DNA of 64,000 bases from Campylobacter geochelonis (lineage in GTDB: Bacteria; Campylobacterota; Campylobacteria; Campylobacterales; Campylobacteraceae), in contig NZ_CP053844.1 in NCBI RefSeq assembly GCF_013201685.1, positions 1,736,001 to 1,800,000 on the forward strand, read 5' to 3'. Positions 10,848 to 19,655 of the stretch are shown one piece after another. Both the position numbers and the translations under genes were made by a program. Below the pieces are notes generated by a model. The model saw only the letters and a list, made by a program, of their open reading frames with translations. It was not told the DNA's origin and did no database searches. Numbering within the stretch: the stretch's first letter is position 1; the number at the start of each line of letters is the position of its first letter.

Positions 10848-11439
10848 TAAATTTCTCCGTTGTAGCCATGCCTTCTTTGCTAACGCCATCTTTTTTAATC
10901 ACTTTTTTTATCGTTAAAAGTGCGATTTTAACATCTTGCATAAAGGTTAGATTACGCGCGTACTGCGTATCATACTCAAACTTTTTTTCCCAACTTATCG
11001 CATTTCGCCCATTAACTTGCGCAAGTCCAGTAATCCCTGGGCGAACGGTATGACGAAGACGTTGGTTTGAAGAGTAAATTTTAAGATATTCAACTAAAAG
11101 TGGTCTAGGACCGATAAAACTCATATCGCCTTTTAGCACATTAAAAAGCTGTGGAAGCTCATCAAGGCTTAGACTTCTGATTTTTTTGCCATACTCGTTT
11201 AAACGAAGCTCATCTGGTAGAAGTTCGCCATTTTCATCTTTTTCATCGCTCATTGTTTTAAATTTATAAATTTTAAAAATTTTTTCATTCAAACCCGGTC
11301 TTTCTTGCCTAAAAATGGGTGTGTGGCTTATGTTTTTGCGCACTAAAAAATAGACTATAAGCATGATTGGCGAGGTTAAAACTATCAAAATCAACGCACC
11401 AAAAAAGTCTAAAATTCGCTTAAAAAACATACTATACAT
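10834..11439 (-). CDS. pglC: Bacillosaminyl-phosphate transferase (monotopic)
   Basis: Moves phospho-bacillosamine from UDP to undecaprenyl phosphate, starting the lipid-linked oligosaccharide at the inner face of the membrane. The 201-residue protein has one N-terminal reentrant hydrophobic helix (about 10-32), then the small phosphoglycosyl transferase domain with the catalytic Asp93-Glu94 pair in [17 protein letters not shown] and IGPRPLL after it. Ends overlap pglA upstream (8 nt) and pglD downstream (14 nt). Confidence 0.97.
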   Translation of the reverse strand: MYSMFFKRILDFFGALILIVLTSPIMLIVYFLVRKNISHTPIFRQERPGLNEKIFKIYKFKTMSDEKDENGELLPDELRLNEYGKKIRSLSLDELPQLFNVLKGDMSFIGPRPLLVEYLKIYSSNQRLRHTVRPGITGLAQVNGRNAISWEKKFEYDTQYARNLTFMQDVKIALLTIKKVIKKDGVSKEGMATTEKFNGKN

Positions 11440-12547
11440 CGATAAATTCCTTATAAATTTCTATATATTTTTCAACGATTATCTTTTCATCGTATTTTTC
11501 TAAGACCATATTTCGCCCATTTTCGCCCATTTTTTTAGCCATATTTTCATCATCAAGCAAACTCTCAATCTTACTAGCCAAATCCGCACTATCTTTCATC
11601 TTACAAATAAGCCCATTCGCGCCATCTTTAACCGCTTCAACGCACCCATCACAATCACTAACCACAACAGGCAAACTCATACTCATAGCCTCTAAAACAG
11701 TGATAGGAAAGCCCTCTTTGTAGCTTGGAAGCACGAACATATAAGCGCTTTTATAAAGCTCGCAAATATCGCGCCTCCAGCCAAGCCACATTACATTTTC
11801 ATCTTTTAAAAATGCCTCATTTGCGCTTGATTTATTTCCCTCATAACCCTCGCCCACAAAGACAAAAACGCAGTCTTTTCTGTGTTTTAAAAGCTTAGCT
11901 GCCTCGTAAAACTCGCGCACGCCCTTATGCCACATAGCCCTACCCATCATCAAAACGACTTTTTTATCGCTTAAATTTAAGCTTTTATAAAGCTTGTTAT
12001 CAAATTTAGCGCTGTTTACCCCAACGCTTTTTATACGAAAAACCTTGTTTTTATCTATTAAATTTTTACTTATCATATAGTCTGGATCTGAGTCATTTAC
12101 AAAAATGCAGCCATTTGATTTGCTAAAAGCTTTTTTATACAGCCGTTCGATTATAAAGCAAATAGCTCTAGTTTTAAAATCGCTGTCTATATAAAAACTA
12201 CCCAAACCTTCGACTAAATTTAGCACAACTTTTATGCCGATATCTTTGGCTACAAATGTGCCAAAAACGTTTGATTTGTGGGCTGAAGTTTGAAGCATAT
12301 CTAAATTTAAGCTTTTTAAAACTTCTTTTAAATTTGAGTTGTTATCAAAAACCTTAAACGGATTTATACTAGCCTTATCAAGCTCGTAAGTTACGGTGTT
12401 AAACTCCTTTTCAAGCTCTTTTGTATAGGCTCCTTTTGGAGCTATAGCAAAGACTTCATGCCCCATTTTTGCTAACTCCCTCATAATTGGAGCGCGAAAG
12501 AAGTAGAGGCTCATATCCGCGTGACTTAAAAATCCGATTCTAGCCAT
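11432..12547 (-). CDS. pglA: N-acetylgalactosaminyl transferase PglA
   Basis: Adds the second sugar (GalNAc in C. jejuni) to lipid-linked bacillosamine. The 371-residue GT-B fold protein of family GT4 has the donor-binding pattern [10 protein letters not shown] in its C-terminal half and [10 protein letters not shown] at the start of the second domain. The first 12 codons and the ribosome site AAGG are repeated three more times upstream as part of a 133-bp tandem array (12510-12992), so translation into pglA may pass through a chain of short ORFs that end on its ATG. Confidence 0.95.
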   Translation of the reverse strand: MARIGFLSHADMSLYFFRAPIMRELAKMGHEVFAIAPKGAYTKELEKEFNTVTYELDKASINPFKVFDNNSNLKEVLKSLNLDMLQTSAHKSNVFGTFVAKDIGIKVVLNLVEGLGSFYIDSDFKTRAICFIIERLYKKAFSKSNGCIFVNDSDPDYMISKNLIDKNKVFRIKSVGVNSAKFDNKLYKSLNLSDKKVVLMMGRAMWHKGVREFYEAAKLLKHRKDCVFVFVGEGYEGNKSSANEAFLKDENVMWLGWRRDICELYKSAYMFVLPSYKEGFPITVLEAMSMSLPVVVSDCDGCVEAVKDGANGLICKMKDSADLASKIESLLDDENMAKKMGENGRNMVLEKYDEKIIVEKYIEIYKEFIDV

Positions 12548-12680
12548 TTTTTAATACCTTAATTTGCTTAAGCAAAACACGCGATATTCGCAATCGGTGG
12601 TTCGTAAAGTCGCAACGATAATTTGTATCGTTGCTTTGTTTACTCATATCCGCGTGACTTAAAAATCCGATTCTAGCCAT
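12540..12680 (-). CDS. Repeat-encoded short ORF 1 (46 aa), overlaps pglA start
   Basis: Starts with the same ATG context and first 12 residues as PglA ([12 protein letters not shown]), then reads into repeat sequence for 34 more residues rich in polar and basic side chains. Its stop lies in ATGGCTAG, so the TAG overlaps the true pglA start by reinitiation geometry. It may be a truncated decoy of pglA or a coupling leader. Translation is inferred from the copied ribosome site only. Confidence 0.4.
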   Translation of the reverse strand: MARIGFLSHADMSKQSNDTNYRCDFTNHRLRISRVLLKQIKVLKNG

Positions 12681-12813
12681 TTTTTAATACCTTAATTTGC
12701 TTAAGCAAAACACGCGATATTCGCAATCGGTGGTTCGTAAAGTCGCAACGATAATTTGTATCGTTGCTTTGTTTACTCATATCCGCGTGACTTAAAAATC
12801 CGATTCTAGCCAT
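12673..12813 (-). CDS. Repeat-encoded short ORF 2 (46 aa)
   Basis: Same sequence as the ORF at 12540-12680 but one repeat unit further upstream. Its stop overlaps the start of that ORF in ATGGCTAG. It is the second link of a possible termination-reinitiation chain leading to pglA. Confidence 0.38.
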   Translation of the reverse strand: MARIGFLSHADMSKQSNDTNYRCDFTNHRLRISRVLLKQIKVLKNG

Positions 12814-12946
12814 TTTTTAATACCTTAATTTGCTTAAGCAAAACACGCGATATTCGCAATCGGTGGTTCGTAAAGTCGCAACGATAATTTGTATCGTTGC
12901 TTTGTTTACTCATATCCGCGTGACTTAAAAATCCGATTCTAGCCAT
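12806..12946 (-). CDS. Repeat-encoded short ORF 3 (46 aa)
   Basis: First copy met by transcription coming from pglB. Same 46-residue product and same AAGG ribosome site as the other two; its stop overlaps the start of the next. Whether any of the three is translated is unknown. Confidence 0.38.
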   Translation of the reverse strand: MARIGFLSHADMSKQSNDTNYRCDFTNHRLRISRVLLKQIKVLKNG

Positions 12947-13112
12947 TTTTTAATACCTTAATTTGCTTAAGCAAAACACGCGATATTCGCAACTTGTTTC
13001 TTTAAATATATCTAAATTTACACGCGAAAAAATTCTCATCTTAAAACTCCAAATTTTAAAGTCGCAAGTTGTCGTTTTAACACTAAATTTAGACTTTTTT
13101 TAACCAAATTCA

Positions 13113-15212
13113 TCATCTTTTTAACCTATAGACTTTTGCATCTTTATCTAAAATCACTGGCTCAAAAAGCTCTTTATCATAATTTTCTAGCACAAAAAGT
13201 TGCACATATGTCGATTTAAACGCCTTTTCATCGGCTATTATAAATGTTCCATTCTCTTTTGTAAAAATCAAGTATAGCGCCCCATCAAGATCTACATCTA
13301 TCGAGCTTACATTAAGCTTTTTGTTCGCATCATAACCAGTTTCATAAAATTTCTTTATCTTAAGCTGCTCACTGCCCATATTTATCGTTGTTAAATCATG
13401 GCTTATAAGCATACCGTTATCCAAAACAAGCCCATTATCACTGTTTGAAACTGCTTGAGCGGTTATAAAAATTTGGTTTTTATAACTTTTGCCATCTTTT
13501 AAATCCAAATTTGAAAAGTATGTAACAACTGGAAATATATTTAACATTCTTTTTGGCAAATAGTAGTAAATTTCACGCGTTTTTTGTGGCAACTCAAAGC
13601 TCTTAAAAGAAAGCGCGTATAAAAAGTCATCTATATCGGTTTGATTATAGTCTTTTAACATCTGATTTAAAAGTGCGAAATTTTGGTTAAATTGACGCTC
13701 TGTATACTCAACAGCAAGGCGCGCCATGTTTGCTGAGCTAGTTTGGTCTTTAAAAAGCGAAAAGCTAACTGGATAGTTATCATTTCCTAAGTGTTTTCCG
13801 CCATCTACAAGAGTTTTAACATCGCTATAGTAGCGAATCGGATAACCATAATCCCACCACGCAAGCACATAGTCCTCTCTGCCGGTTTTGTGTTTTAACT
13901 CATCTAAAACCTTAACTTCTTCGTGGAAAAACACGGTTGGACTTTTATACTCAACGATATGCTTAATGGCTGGAGTTAAAGCAAGCATGGTTATAACTAC
14001 CAAAATAGAGTTTTTTACAGCATTTTTAAAACCAAGTAAATTTAGCAAATAAACAACTAAAAAACCAAATCCAAGCCCCATAACAGGAACTGCATAAATA
14101 GTAAATCTAAGTCCGGCTTTAACCGCTAAAAAGCCTAAAACCAAAAGTGGAAGCGAGATAAGAAATTCTTTATGTTTATAGCACAAAAGCGCATAACCAA
14201 AAAGAGATATGATAAACACAACCACGTGAGAACTAATGCGGTTCATAAAAATCTCAGGTGGGACTATGCCTGATTCTTGTATGGTTTGATTTACATTAAA
14301 AAATTTAAAAACCATACCTTGTTGGCTTACTTCAGCAACATCGCGTAAAATGTAGAATTTAAGCTGGAAAATTATAGGATTTAACCCACCCTTATAAGCA
14401 AAAACAGCAAAAACAACAACTCCTATGCTAGCTATTATTTTGTAGTTTAAATTCTTTAAAACAAACAGCAAAAACAGAGCAAAAATAGCTATAAATTTAA
14501 CTTCAAAAGAGAGGTTAGAAAGTGCTAAAATGATTAAAATAATAGTTTGATAGTTTACTAAACTTTTTCTTTCAAAAACCAAAGTATATAGCAAAAACAT
14601 AGTAAGAAAGCCCGAATTTAGCGTAAATGCCGAGCCATACCACCACTGATAAATCAGCACAAAAAACGGCGCTAAGATAATAGAATACCTATCTTGCTTC
14701 ACAACTACTCGTATCATACCCCATAAAACAAAAACCGCTAAGGTGATATTTAGCATATCAGTATCGTAGTATCCTGCCATCGTGCGATTGTAGTAGCTGT
14801 TTGCCACACAGGCGATTAGTGCGCCTATAAGACCTGCTTTTGTAGCTCTAAACTCGTTTGCTATCATCACGATAGGCACGACAAGCAAGGAACTAAAAAA
14901 CACACTCATATATAAAATCAACGCTTCAAAGCTAACTGGCAAAATGGTATATAAAAAAGCAGTTAGTTTTGAAAGCGGACTCCAAACATAGCTTAAGTCA
15001 TTTGGCTGATGAAATCCAGCGATAATATCACGCGCGCCCTCTGCAAAGGCATATCCATCGCCGGTATTTATCATAACCTCGCCATTATACATCAAATCCT
15101 CAAAACCACTAGCCCACGAAACCCAGTAAAGCCTAATAGTTATACTAAAAATGAATGCGATAAAAATCAACGCAATTGTTAGAATTCTTGAGTTAAGCCT
15201 TGTTTTGTTCAT
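13113..15212 (-). CDS. pglB: Oligosaccharyltransferase PglB
   Basis: Transfers the finished glycan from undecaprenyl pyrophosphate to Asn in D/E-x-N-x-S/T on periplasmic proteins. The 699-residue STT3-type protein has many TM segments up to about residue 420 and a periplasmic C-terminal domain with the WWDYG signature at 452-456. Other expected residues are present: GDGYAFAEGARD near 51-62, GYYDTDM at 148-154 and the external-loop acidic residue in VPPE at about 320. It carries its own acceptor-type site D521-Y-N523-Q-T, as C. jejuni PglB does. It ends upstream of the 133-bp repeats. Confidence 0.98.
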   Translation of the reverse strand: MNKTRLNSRILTIALIFIAFIFSITIRLYWVSWASGFEDLMYNGEVMINTGDGYAFAEGARDIIAGFHQPNDLSYVWSPLSKLTAFLYTILPVSFEALILYMSVFFSSLLVVPIVMIANEFRATKAGLIGALIACVANSYYNRTMAGYYDTDMLNITLAVFVLWGMIRVVVKQDRYSIILAPFFVLIYQWWYGSAFTLNSGFLTMFLLYTLVFERKSLVNYQTIILIILALSNLSFEVKFIAIFALFLLFVLKNLNYKIIASIGVVVFAVFAYKGGLNPIIFQLKFYILRDVAEVSQQGMVFKFFNVNQTIQESGIVPPEIFMNRISSHVVVFIISLFGYALLCYKHKEFLISLPLLVLGFLAVKAGLRFTIYAVPVMGLGFGFLVVYLLNLLGFKNAVKNSILVVITMLALTPAIKHIVEYKSPTVFFHEEVKVLDELKHKTGREDYVLAWWDYGYPIRYYSDVKTLVDGGKHLGNDNYPVSFSLFKDQTSSANMARLAVEYTERQFNQNFALLNQMLKDYNQTDIDDFLYALSFKSFELPQKTREIYYYLPKRMLNIFPVVTYFSNLDLKDGKSYKNQIFITAQAVSNSDNGLVLDNGMLISHDLTTINMGSEQLKIKKFYETGYDANKKLNVSSIDVDLDGALYLIFTKENGTFIIADEKAFKSTYVQLFVLENYDKELFEPVILDKDAKVYRLKR

Positions 15213-16317
15213 AAATTTCCTCTAATTTAATAATAAGCTTTGAAGCTATATTTTTCTTTTCAAAAAAGCAAGCTCTTATTTTAGCCTTATTTTCATAAAA
15301 CTTAACATAACTTGGCTCATCGATGGCTTTTTGCATCGCTGCTTGCGTGCTAGATAGATCATTTACACCGACTAAAACGCCCCACTCATTTTCACCCATA
15401 AGCTCTTTTGCGCCACTTTTATGATCGCTTGTAATCACTAGCTTTTCACACGCTAAAGCTTCTATTAAGGCGTTTGAAAATCCTTCAAAAAGCGAGGTAA
15501 AAACAAAAGCATAGCATTTTGACATATATTTATAAGGATTATTATCAAAGCCTAAAAGATGAACTCTTTTTTCTAAATCAAGCTCTTTAATTAACGCTTC
15601 AAGATACTCTCTTAAAATACCCTCGCCTAAAATCACAAGATCCTTGTCATTATTTTTAAGTCCTGCGTAAGCTTTGATTAAAAGTTCGTGATTTTTCCCA
15701 CTATCAAGCCTGCCAACGCTTAAGAAAAACGGCTTGTTAAAATCGATTGGCTCGCAGCTTAAGGCGTGAATTTTTTCTATATCGATGGCGTTGTATAAAA
15801 CGCTCATTTTACGCTCATCTATGCCAAAATTATCTCTTAAATCGATTAAATTTCCCATAGAATTTGGGAAAATCCACTCCGCTTTTGGATAAAAAAACTT
15901 AAGTAAAAATTTACTAACTTTTGACTTGAAATTATCCTCTTTATAAAGCACAGATGGAGTTGAACACTCATTAAAAACCATCGGCTTTTTATCGCCAAAA
16001 ACTCGCCCAAATCCAGCCACATAACAAGGTCGGTTCATCCAAACAAAATGCATATCAATGCCGAGTTTTTTACAAAGTGCTTTGTATTTTAGCCCTAAAA
16101 ATGGTAGTTTTATAAGCTTTTTAAAGCCATTTTCAAATGGAGCTGATTTTTCTATAAAATGAACCTTAACTTCAGGCGCAATCTCATAAAAAATCCTCTC
16201 ATTCATCAAAACCAAATGCACTTCGTATTTTTTAACAAGCTCATCAAGCAAGATACTTACAACTCGCTCAGCCCCACCACCAGCCATTGAGTATATAAAA
16301 ACACTAAGCTTTTTCAT
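15193..16317 (-). CDS. pglJ: N-glycan glycosyltransferase PglJ
   Basis: Adds the third sugar (second GalNAc in C. jejuni) to the lipid-linked glycan. The 374-residue GT4 protein begins MKKLSVFIYSMAGGGAERVV and contains NECSTPSVLYKEDNF, LPFLGLKYKALCKKLGID, ILSVGRLD-type donor-domain start (here LSVGRLDSGKNHELLIKAY), LLGFDNNPYKYM and LFEGFSNALIEALAC. Those stretches track closely with C. jejuni PglJ as I remember it. Overlaps pglB by 20 nt and the next upstream transferase by 4 nt. Confidence 0.92.
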   Translation of the reverse strand: MKKLSVFIYSMAGGGAERVVSILLDELVKKYEVHLVLMNERIFYEIAPEVKVHFIEKSAPFENGFKKLIKLPFLGLKYKALCKKLGIDMHFVWMNRPCYVAGFGRVFGDKKPMVFNECSTPSVLYKEDNFKSKVSKFLLKFFYPKAEWIFPNSMGNLIDLRDNFGIDERKMSVLYNAIDIEKIHALSCEPIDFNKPFFLSVGRLDSGKNHELLIKAYAGLKNNDKDLVILGEGILREYLEALIKELDLEKRVHLLGFDNNPYKYMSKCYAFVFTSLFEGFSNALIEALACEKLVITSDHKSGAKELMGENEWGVLVGVNDLSSTQAAMQKAIDEPSYVKFYENKAKIRACFFEKKNIASKLIIKLEEIYEQNKA

Positions 16318-17384
16318 TGTTTGCTCTCTTTTATAACACTATTAACCAAATTTTCCCACTTTTGCATTATATTTTTTGGGCTAAATTTATCTAAATTTAA
16401 ACTTGCATTTTTAACTAAATTTTGCCTAAACTCATCATCAACCATAAGTTTTTCTAAGTTGTTAGCCAGAGCTTTTGTATCATTAATCGGTGCTAAAACT
16501 CCATCAACGCCATTTTTTATCAATTCAAGCCCACCAAAAGTAGCTGAGCTTAACCTTGCGCACCCATAAAACGCACTTTCAATCAACACATTTGGCAAAC
16601 CTTCACTAGATGAGTTAAGTACAAAAATTTTAGACTTTTTATAAAGTTCGCCAACATTTTCAACATGACCTAAAAACTCAACTTTAAGCCCTAAATTTTT
16701 AGCCTTTTGCTCTAAACTCGCATGTCTTGAGCCATCTCCTGCTATGAGAATTCTCCACGTATTTAAAAGTGTTGGATTTAGCATTGATAAAGCTTCAAGT
16801 TGCCCATCATAGCCTTTTACATCTTCAAGCCTTGCTACACTCAAGATGATATTTTCTTTTTTATATTGAGTTAAATTTGATGATATTTTACCAAAAAATG
16901 GGTTATACATCAAAACGCAATTTTGGTTAAATTTTGAGTAATATTCATAGTCTTTTTTAGTCAAAACCGTAAGCGATGAAGCTTGTTTATAGGCTAAATT
17001 TCGTATAATTGTAAAAATTTTGCTTTTTAGATAATCATGTGCATTATGTTCTGTTAAAATAAGCTTGTACCAAAGCCCAAAATTTGCCACTACACACGCA
17101 ACATTTGTCCAGTCAATAAAACTTATAATAACATTAGGATTTTGAGCCTTAAAACACTCTCTTAGCTTTTTATATTTATCAAATTTAGAACCACTTTTAT
17201 AGACATTAAGATAAATAAATTTTATATTTTTATCAAATTTATATAAATTTTCATTTTCTTCTAATATGGCAATCGATACTTCATAACTTTTTGCAAAGTG
17301 ATTAGCTATAACTTGTAAAACTCGCTCAGCTCCGCCATTTCGAAGCGCTGCAATTACAAAAAGAAGCTTTGTTTTTTCTTTCAT
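16314..17384 (-). CDS. GT4 glycosyltransferase, PglH-like (copy 1)
   Basis: A 356-residue GT4 transferase starting LLFVIAALRNGGAERVLQVIANHF and carrying ILSVARLEDVKG, LGHVENVGELY and SSEGLPNVLIESAF. Layout and motifs resemble PglH, which adds GalNAc units processively in C. jejuni. A second protein of the same type lies at 17659-18723, so the pair may divide the work of one PglH or add different sugars. Donor sugar cannot be read from sequence. Its start overlaps the end of a 93-residue unknown ORF by 4 nt and its end overlaps pglJ by 4 nt. Confidence 0.85.
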   Translation of the reverse strand: MKEKTKLLFVIAALRNGGAERVLQVIANHFAKSYEVSIAILEENENLYKFDKNIKFIYLNVYKSGSKFDKYKKLRECFKAQNPNVIISFIDWTNVACVVANFGLWYKLILTEHNAHDYLKSKIFTIIRNLAYKQASSLTVLTKKDYEYYSKFNQNCVLMYNPFFGKISSNLTQYKKENIILSVARLEDVKGYDGQLEALSMLNPTLLNTWRILIAGDGSRHASLEQKAKNLGLKVEFLGHVENVGELYKKSKIFVLNSSSEGLPNVLIESAFYGCARLSSATFGGLELIKNGVDGVLAPINDTKALANNLEKLMVDDEFRQNLVKNASLNLDKFSPKNIMQKWENLVNSVIKESKQ

Positions 17385-17662
17385 TTTATCTCTTTATTTT
17401 TTATAAATTTTAAAACCAGATTAAAAAGCCTTTGACTATTTCTAAGTAAAATTATAAGAAATTTAAAGCTTTTATTTTTTATTGTTATAGAAAAAATACA
17501 TTTTAAATTTGCTCTTGCAAAATTAGAGAACTCATGTATTTTTGGGCAAAACTCTATGATTTTAACTTCTAAAGCATTTTTTGTTTTTGCAACCTTAGTT
17601 TGAGTATATAATGCGCAATATCTTTCTTGAAAATTTTTGTAACCATCATAAAATATTTTCAT
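17381..17662 (-). CDS. Unknown 93-aa protein wedged between two glycosyltransferases
   Basis: Not recognised. The 93-residue product is basic and AT-codon rich, begins MKIFYDGYKNF, has a hydrophobic patch near residues 66-73 and ends in KFIKNKEIK. The ORF overlaps both neighbours by 4 nt, as the other genes here do, which argues that it is translated. The opening MKIFYDGY resembles the N-terminus of some GT4 transferases, so it could be the remnant of another glycosyltransferase, but the rest does not fit one. Base composition is even more AT-rich than its neighbours. Confidence 0.55.
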   Translation of the reverse strand: MKIFYDGYKNFQERYCALYTQTKVAKTKNALEVKIIEFCPKIHEFSNFARANLKCIFSITIKNKSFKFLIILLRNSQRLFNLVLKFIKNKEIK

Positions 17663-18723
17663 TCAAAACCGCCATTTTTAAGCATATTAAGCCATTTTTG
17701 ATAAATTGTTTCTATATCAAACTCAGCTATTTTTAACTTCGCATTTTTTGTTATTTGAGTAATTTTTTCATCACTCTGCATTAAAGTTCCTAGTTTTTGG
17801 CTTAGCTGATTGCTATTTCCAACCTCAAACAAAAGTCCATCAAATTCATCCCTTATGAGCTCACATCCTCCACTTGTCTTGCTAGAAATCCTAGCACATT
17901 CATAATAAATCGCTTCAATTAGCGTATTTCCAAGCCCTTCGACATAAGACGATGAAACCAAAATCTTACTCTTTTTATAAATTTCATCTATATTTTTTAC
18001 ATTTCCAAGAAATTTTACTTTTATTCCAAGTTCTTTTGCTAAATTCTTTAATTCTCTTTCCGACTCGCCACTACCAGCAACAGCGAATTCCCATGAATCA
18101 ATCAATTTTTTATCAAGTTTAAAAATAGCTTTTAAAAATAAATCGCAACCCTTAAGCTTGATAAGTCGTCCAGCAAAAAGTACTAAATTTTGCTTTTGCA
18201 AAACAGCTTTTTGCTCTCCAAAAAACGGATTATAAATCACATTTACATTTTTAACAAATTTTTTATAATATCTGTAATCATCATGAGTTAAAACAGATAA
18301 TCCATTAGCTCGTGGATAAAAAATTCTTTTTAATTTATCCCAAATTTTATCTTTTACAAGTTCAAAGCTAGTATGTTCACTAACAAAAATCGGGATTTTT
18401 AATGACCTAGTTGCCATTAATACTAAGATATTTGTACTATCCATAAACGAAATCACGCAATCAAATTTCTCATCTTTTATAAATTTTCTTAATAAAAAAA
18501 TCTTTCCAAAACGCTTTTTTATATTTCCTAAAAAGCCTTTTTCGCCAACACCAAAATCAAGATTAACAAGTCTAATGTCGCTGTTTAACTCATAAAACGG
18601 CTCTGATTTATCAAATTTGGCTATGCATACTTCAAAATCTTTAGCAAATCGAGAGCTAAGAAGCGAACACACACGTTCAGCACCACCAAAACCAAGAGTC
18701 GAGATAACAAATAAAATTTTCAT
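17659..18723 (-). CDS. GT4 glycosyltransferase, PglH-like (copy 2)
   Basis: A 354-residue GT4 protein beginning MKILFVISTLGFGGAERVCSLL with FDCVISFMDSTNILVLM, ILVSEHTSFE-type acceptor region (here IFVSEHTSFEL), VLFAGRLIKLKGCD, LGNVKNIDEIYKKSKI and YVEGLGNTLIEAIYYEC. The set matches C. jejuni PglH about as well as its neighbour at 16314-17384 does. The tandem arrangement suggests duplication followed by divergence. Overlaps the GT2 gene upstream and the 93-residue ORF downstream by 4 nt each. Confidence 0.86.
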   Translation of the reverse strand: MKILFVISTLGFGGAERVCSLLSSRFAKDFEVCIAKFDKSEPFYELNSDIRLVNLDFGVGEKGFLGNIKKRFGKIFLLRKFIKDEKFDCVISFMDSTNILVLMATRSLKIPIFVSEHTSFELVKDKIWDKLKRIFYPRANGLSVLTHDDYRYYKKFVKNVNVIYNPFFGEQKAVLQKQNLVLFAGRLIKLKGCDLFLKAIFKLDKKLIDSWEFAVAGSGESERELKNLAKELGIKVKFLGNVKNIDEIYKKSKILVSSSYVEGLGNTLIEAIYYECARISSKTSGGCELIRDEFDGLLFEVGNSNQLSQKLGTLMQSDEKITQITKNAKLKIAEFDIETIYQKWLNMLKNGGFE

Positions 18724-19652
18724 ATACCAAATCTTTGTTTAATTTTAACTCGCCAACTAGAAAGCTTAAATAACGCAATCTTTGGCAAAAAACTCACAAA
18801 CAAAAATATTATCGCCTCTTTTGTAATTTTTGTTTTTAAGCTTTTGAAAATACATCTATACATAAGTACGTAATCACCAGCAATCTTAGCATAATATGCA
18901 GCTTCTTTATATAAAAAAGCTATAAATTTTGGCTCATGCTTTAAGGCTATTTTTTGTGTTAAACTAACTGTTTTTAAATACGCATAAGCTACATTTTTTG
19001 GATATTTGCTCGCATTTGTTGTAGCAGAATCTGCTCTTAAAATTCTATAAATATAAAGAGGTTTCTTATGATAATAAACATCTTTTTCAAAAAAACGAAT
19101 ATATAGCTCATTTTCTCCGCCAAAAGAGTTCTCATCAAACCTAAACTCATCGATAAACTCACGTGAAAAAAGTTTAAAATACTCTCCATTAATACGACCA
19201 CAATGATAATCGATTTTGCTCATTTTTCCGCTTACTTTGTATGGATTTCTTCCAGAAATTTGCTCACTTATCACCCCATCAATCTCACACAAACAATCAG
19301 CAAAAACAGTTTTATAACCACTACTTAAAAATTCAAAACACTCTTGTATCGCACTACTTTTAAGCTCATCATCATCATCCAAAATACAGATAAAATCACC
19401 ATTTGCATTATCAAATCCATTGTTTTTATTTCCGTTTGGGCTTTGTTTATGAGTTGTGTTTTTAAAATATTTTAAACGCGGTTCACTAACTGCTAACTTT
19501 TTACAATAATCATAACTAAGCTCGTTTGTACTATCATCAGTTACTATAATTTCTATATTTTTATAAGTTTGATTTATAGCAGAATTTATTGCTTTTTTGA
19601 GTAATTCAAGACGATTATATGTTGGGATTATCATACTTACTAAATTTTCCAT
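18720..19652 (-). CDS. pglI: PglI-like family 2 glycosyltransferase
   Basis: Adds the branching glucose in C. jejuni. The 310-residue GT2 protein has a GT-A fold start VSMIIPTYNRLELLKKAI, the DD pair in VTDDS, QSPNGNKNNGFDNANGDF and the metal-binding LDDDDEL at about residue 92. C-terminal stretches RILRADSATTNASKYP, AAYYAKIAGDY and YRCIFKSLKTKI also track C. jejuni PglI. The sugar added here may differ. Confidence 0.85.
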   Translation of the reverse strand: MENLVSMIIPTYNRLELLKKAINSAINQTYKNIEIIVTDDSTNELSYDYCKKLAVSEPRLKYFKNTTHKQSPNGNKNNGFDNANGDFICILDDDDELKSSAIQECFEFLSSGYKTVFADCLCEIDGVISEQISGRNPYKVSGKMSKIDYHCGRINGEYFKLFSREFIDEFRFDENSFGGENELYIRFFEKDVYYHKKPLYIYRILRADSATTNASKYPKNVAYAYLKTVSLTQKIALKHEPKFIAFLYKEAAYYAKIAGDYVLMYRCIFKSLKTKITKEAIIFLFVSFLPKIALFKLSSWRVKIKQRFGI

Positions 19653-19655
19653 ATT

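Larger units (their letters stand above)
12510..12992. repeat. 133-bp tandem repeat array, 3.6 units, between pglB and pglA
   Basis: Three exact-looking 133-bp units (from 12510, 12643 and 12776) and an 83-bp partial fourth (from 12909). The leftmost unit includes the first 12 codons of pglA; each further unit is a copy of that stretch, its ribosome site and about 50 bp of extra sequence. Each full unit has three internal inverted repeats: GCAACGAT/ATCGTTGC (12612-12634 in the first), the palindrome TTTGCTTAAGCAAA, and GCGATATTCGC. The units look identical, so the expansion is recent. Because 133 is not a multiple of three, successive units sit in different frames. Copy number could vary between cells. 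Confidence 0.95.

Noticed and set aside
10848-10889. Upstream start for pglD adding 14 residues
   Set aside because: Those codons lie inside pglC and lack a ribosome site, while the ATG at 10847 has GGAG and gives the usual PglD N-terminus.
12510-12992. Possible CRISPR array
   Set aside because: The units are 133 bp, head to tail, with no unique spacers, and they include pglA coding sequence. It is a tandem duplication.
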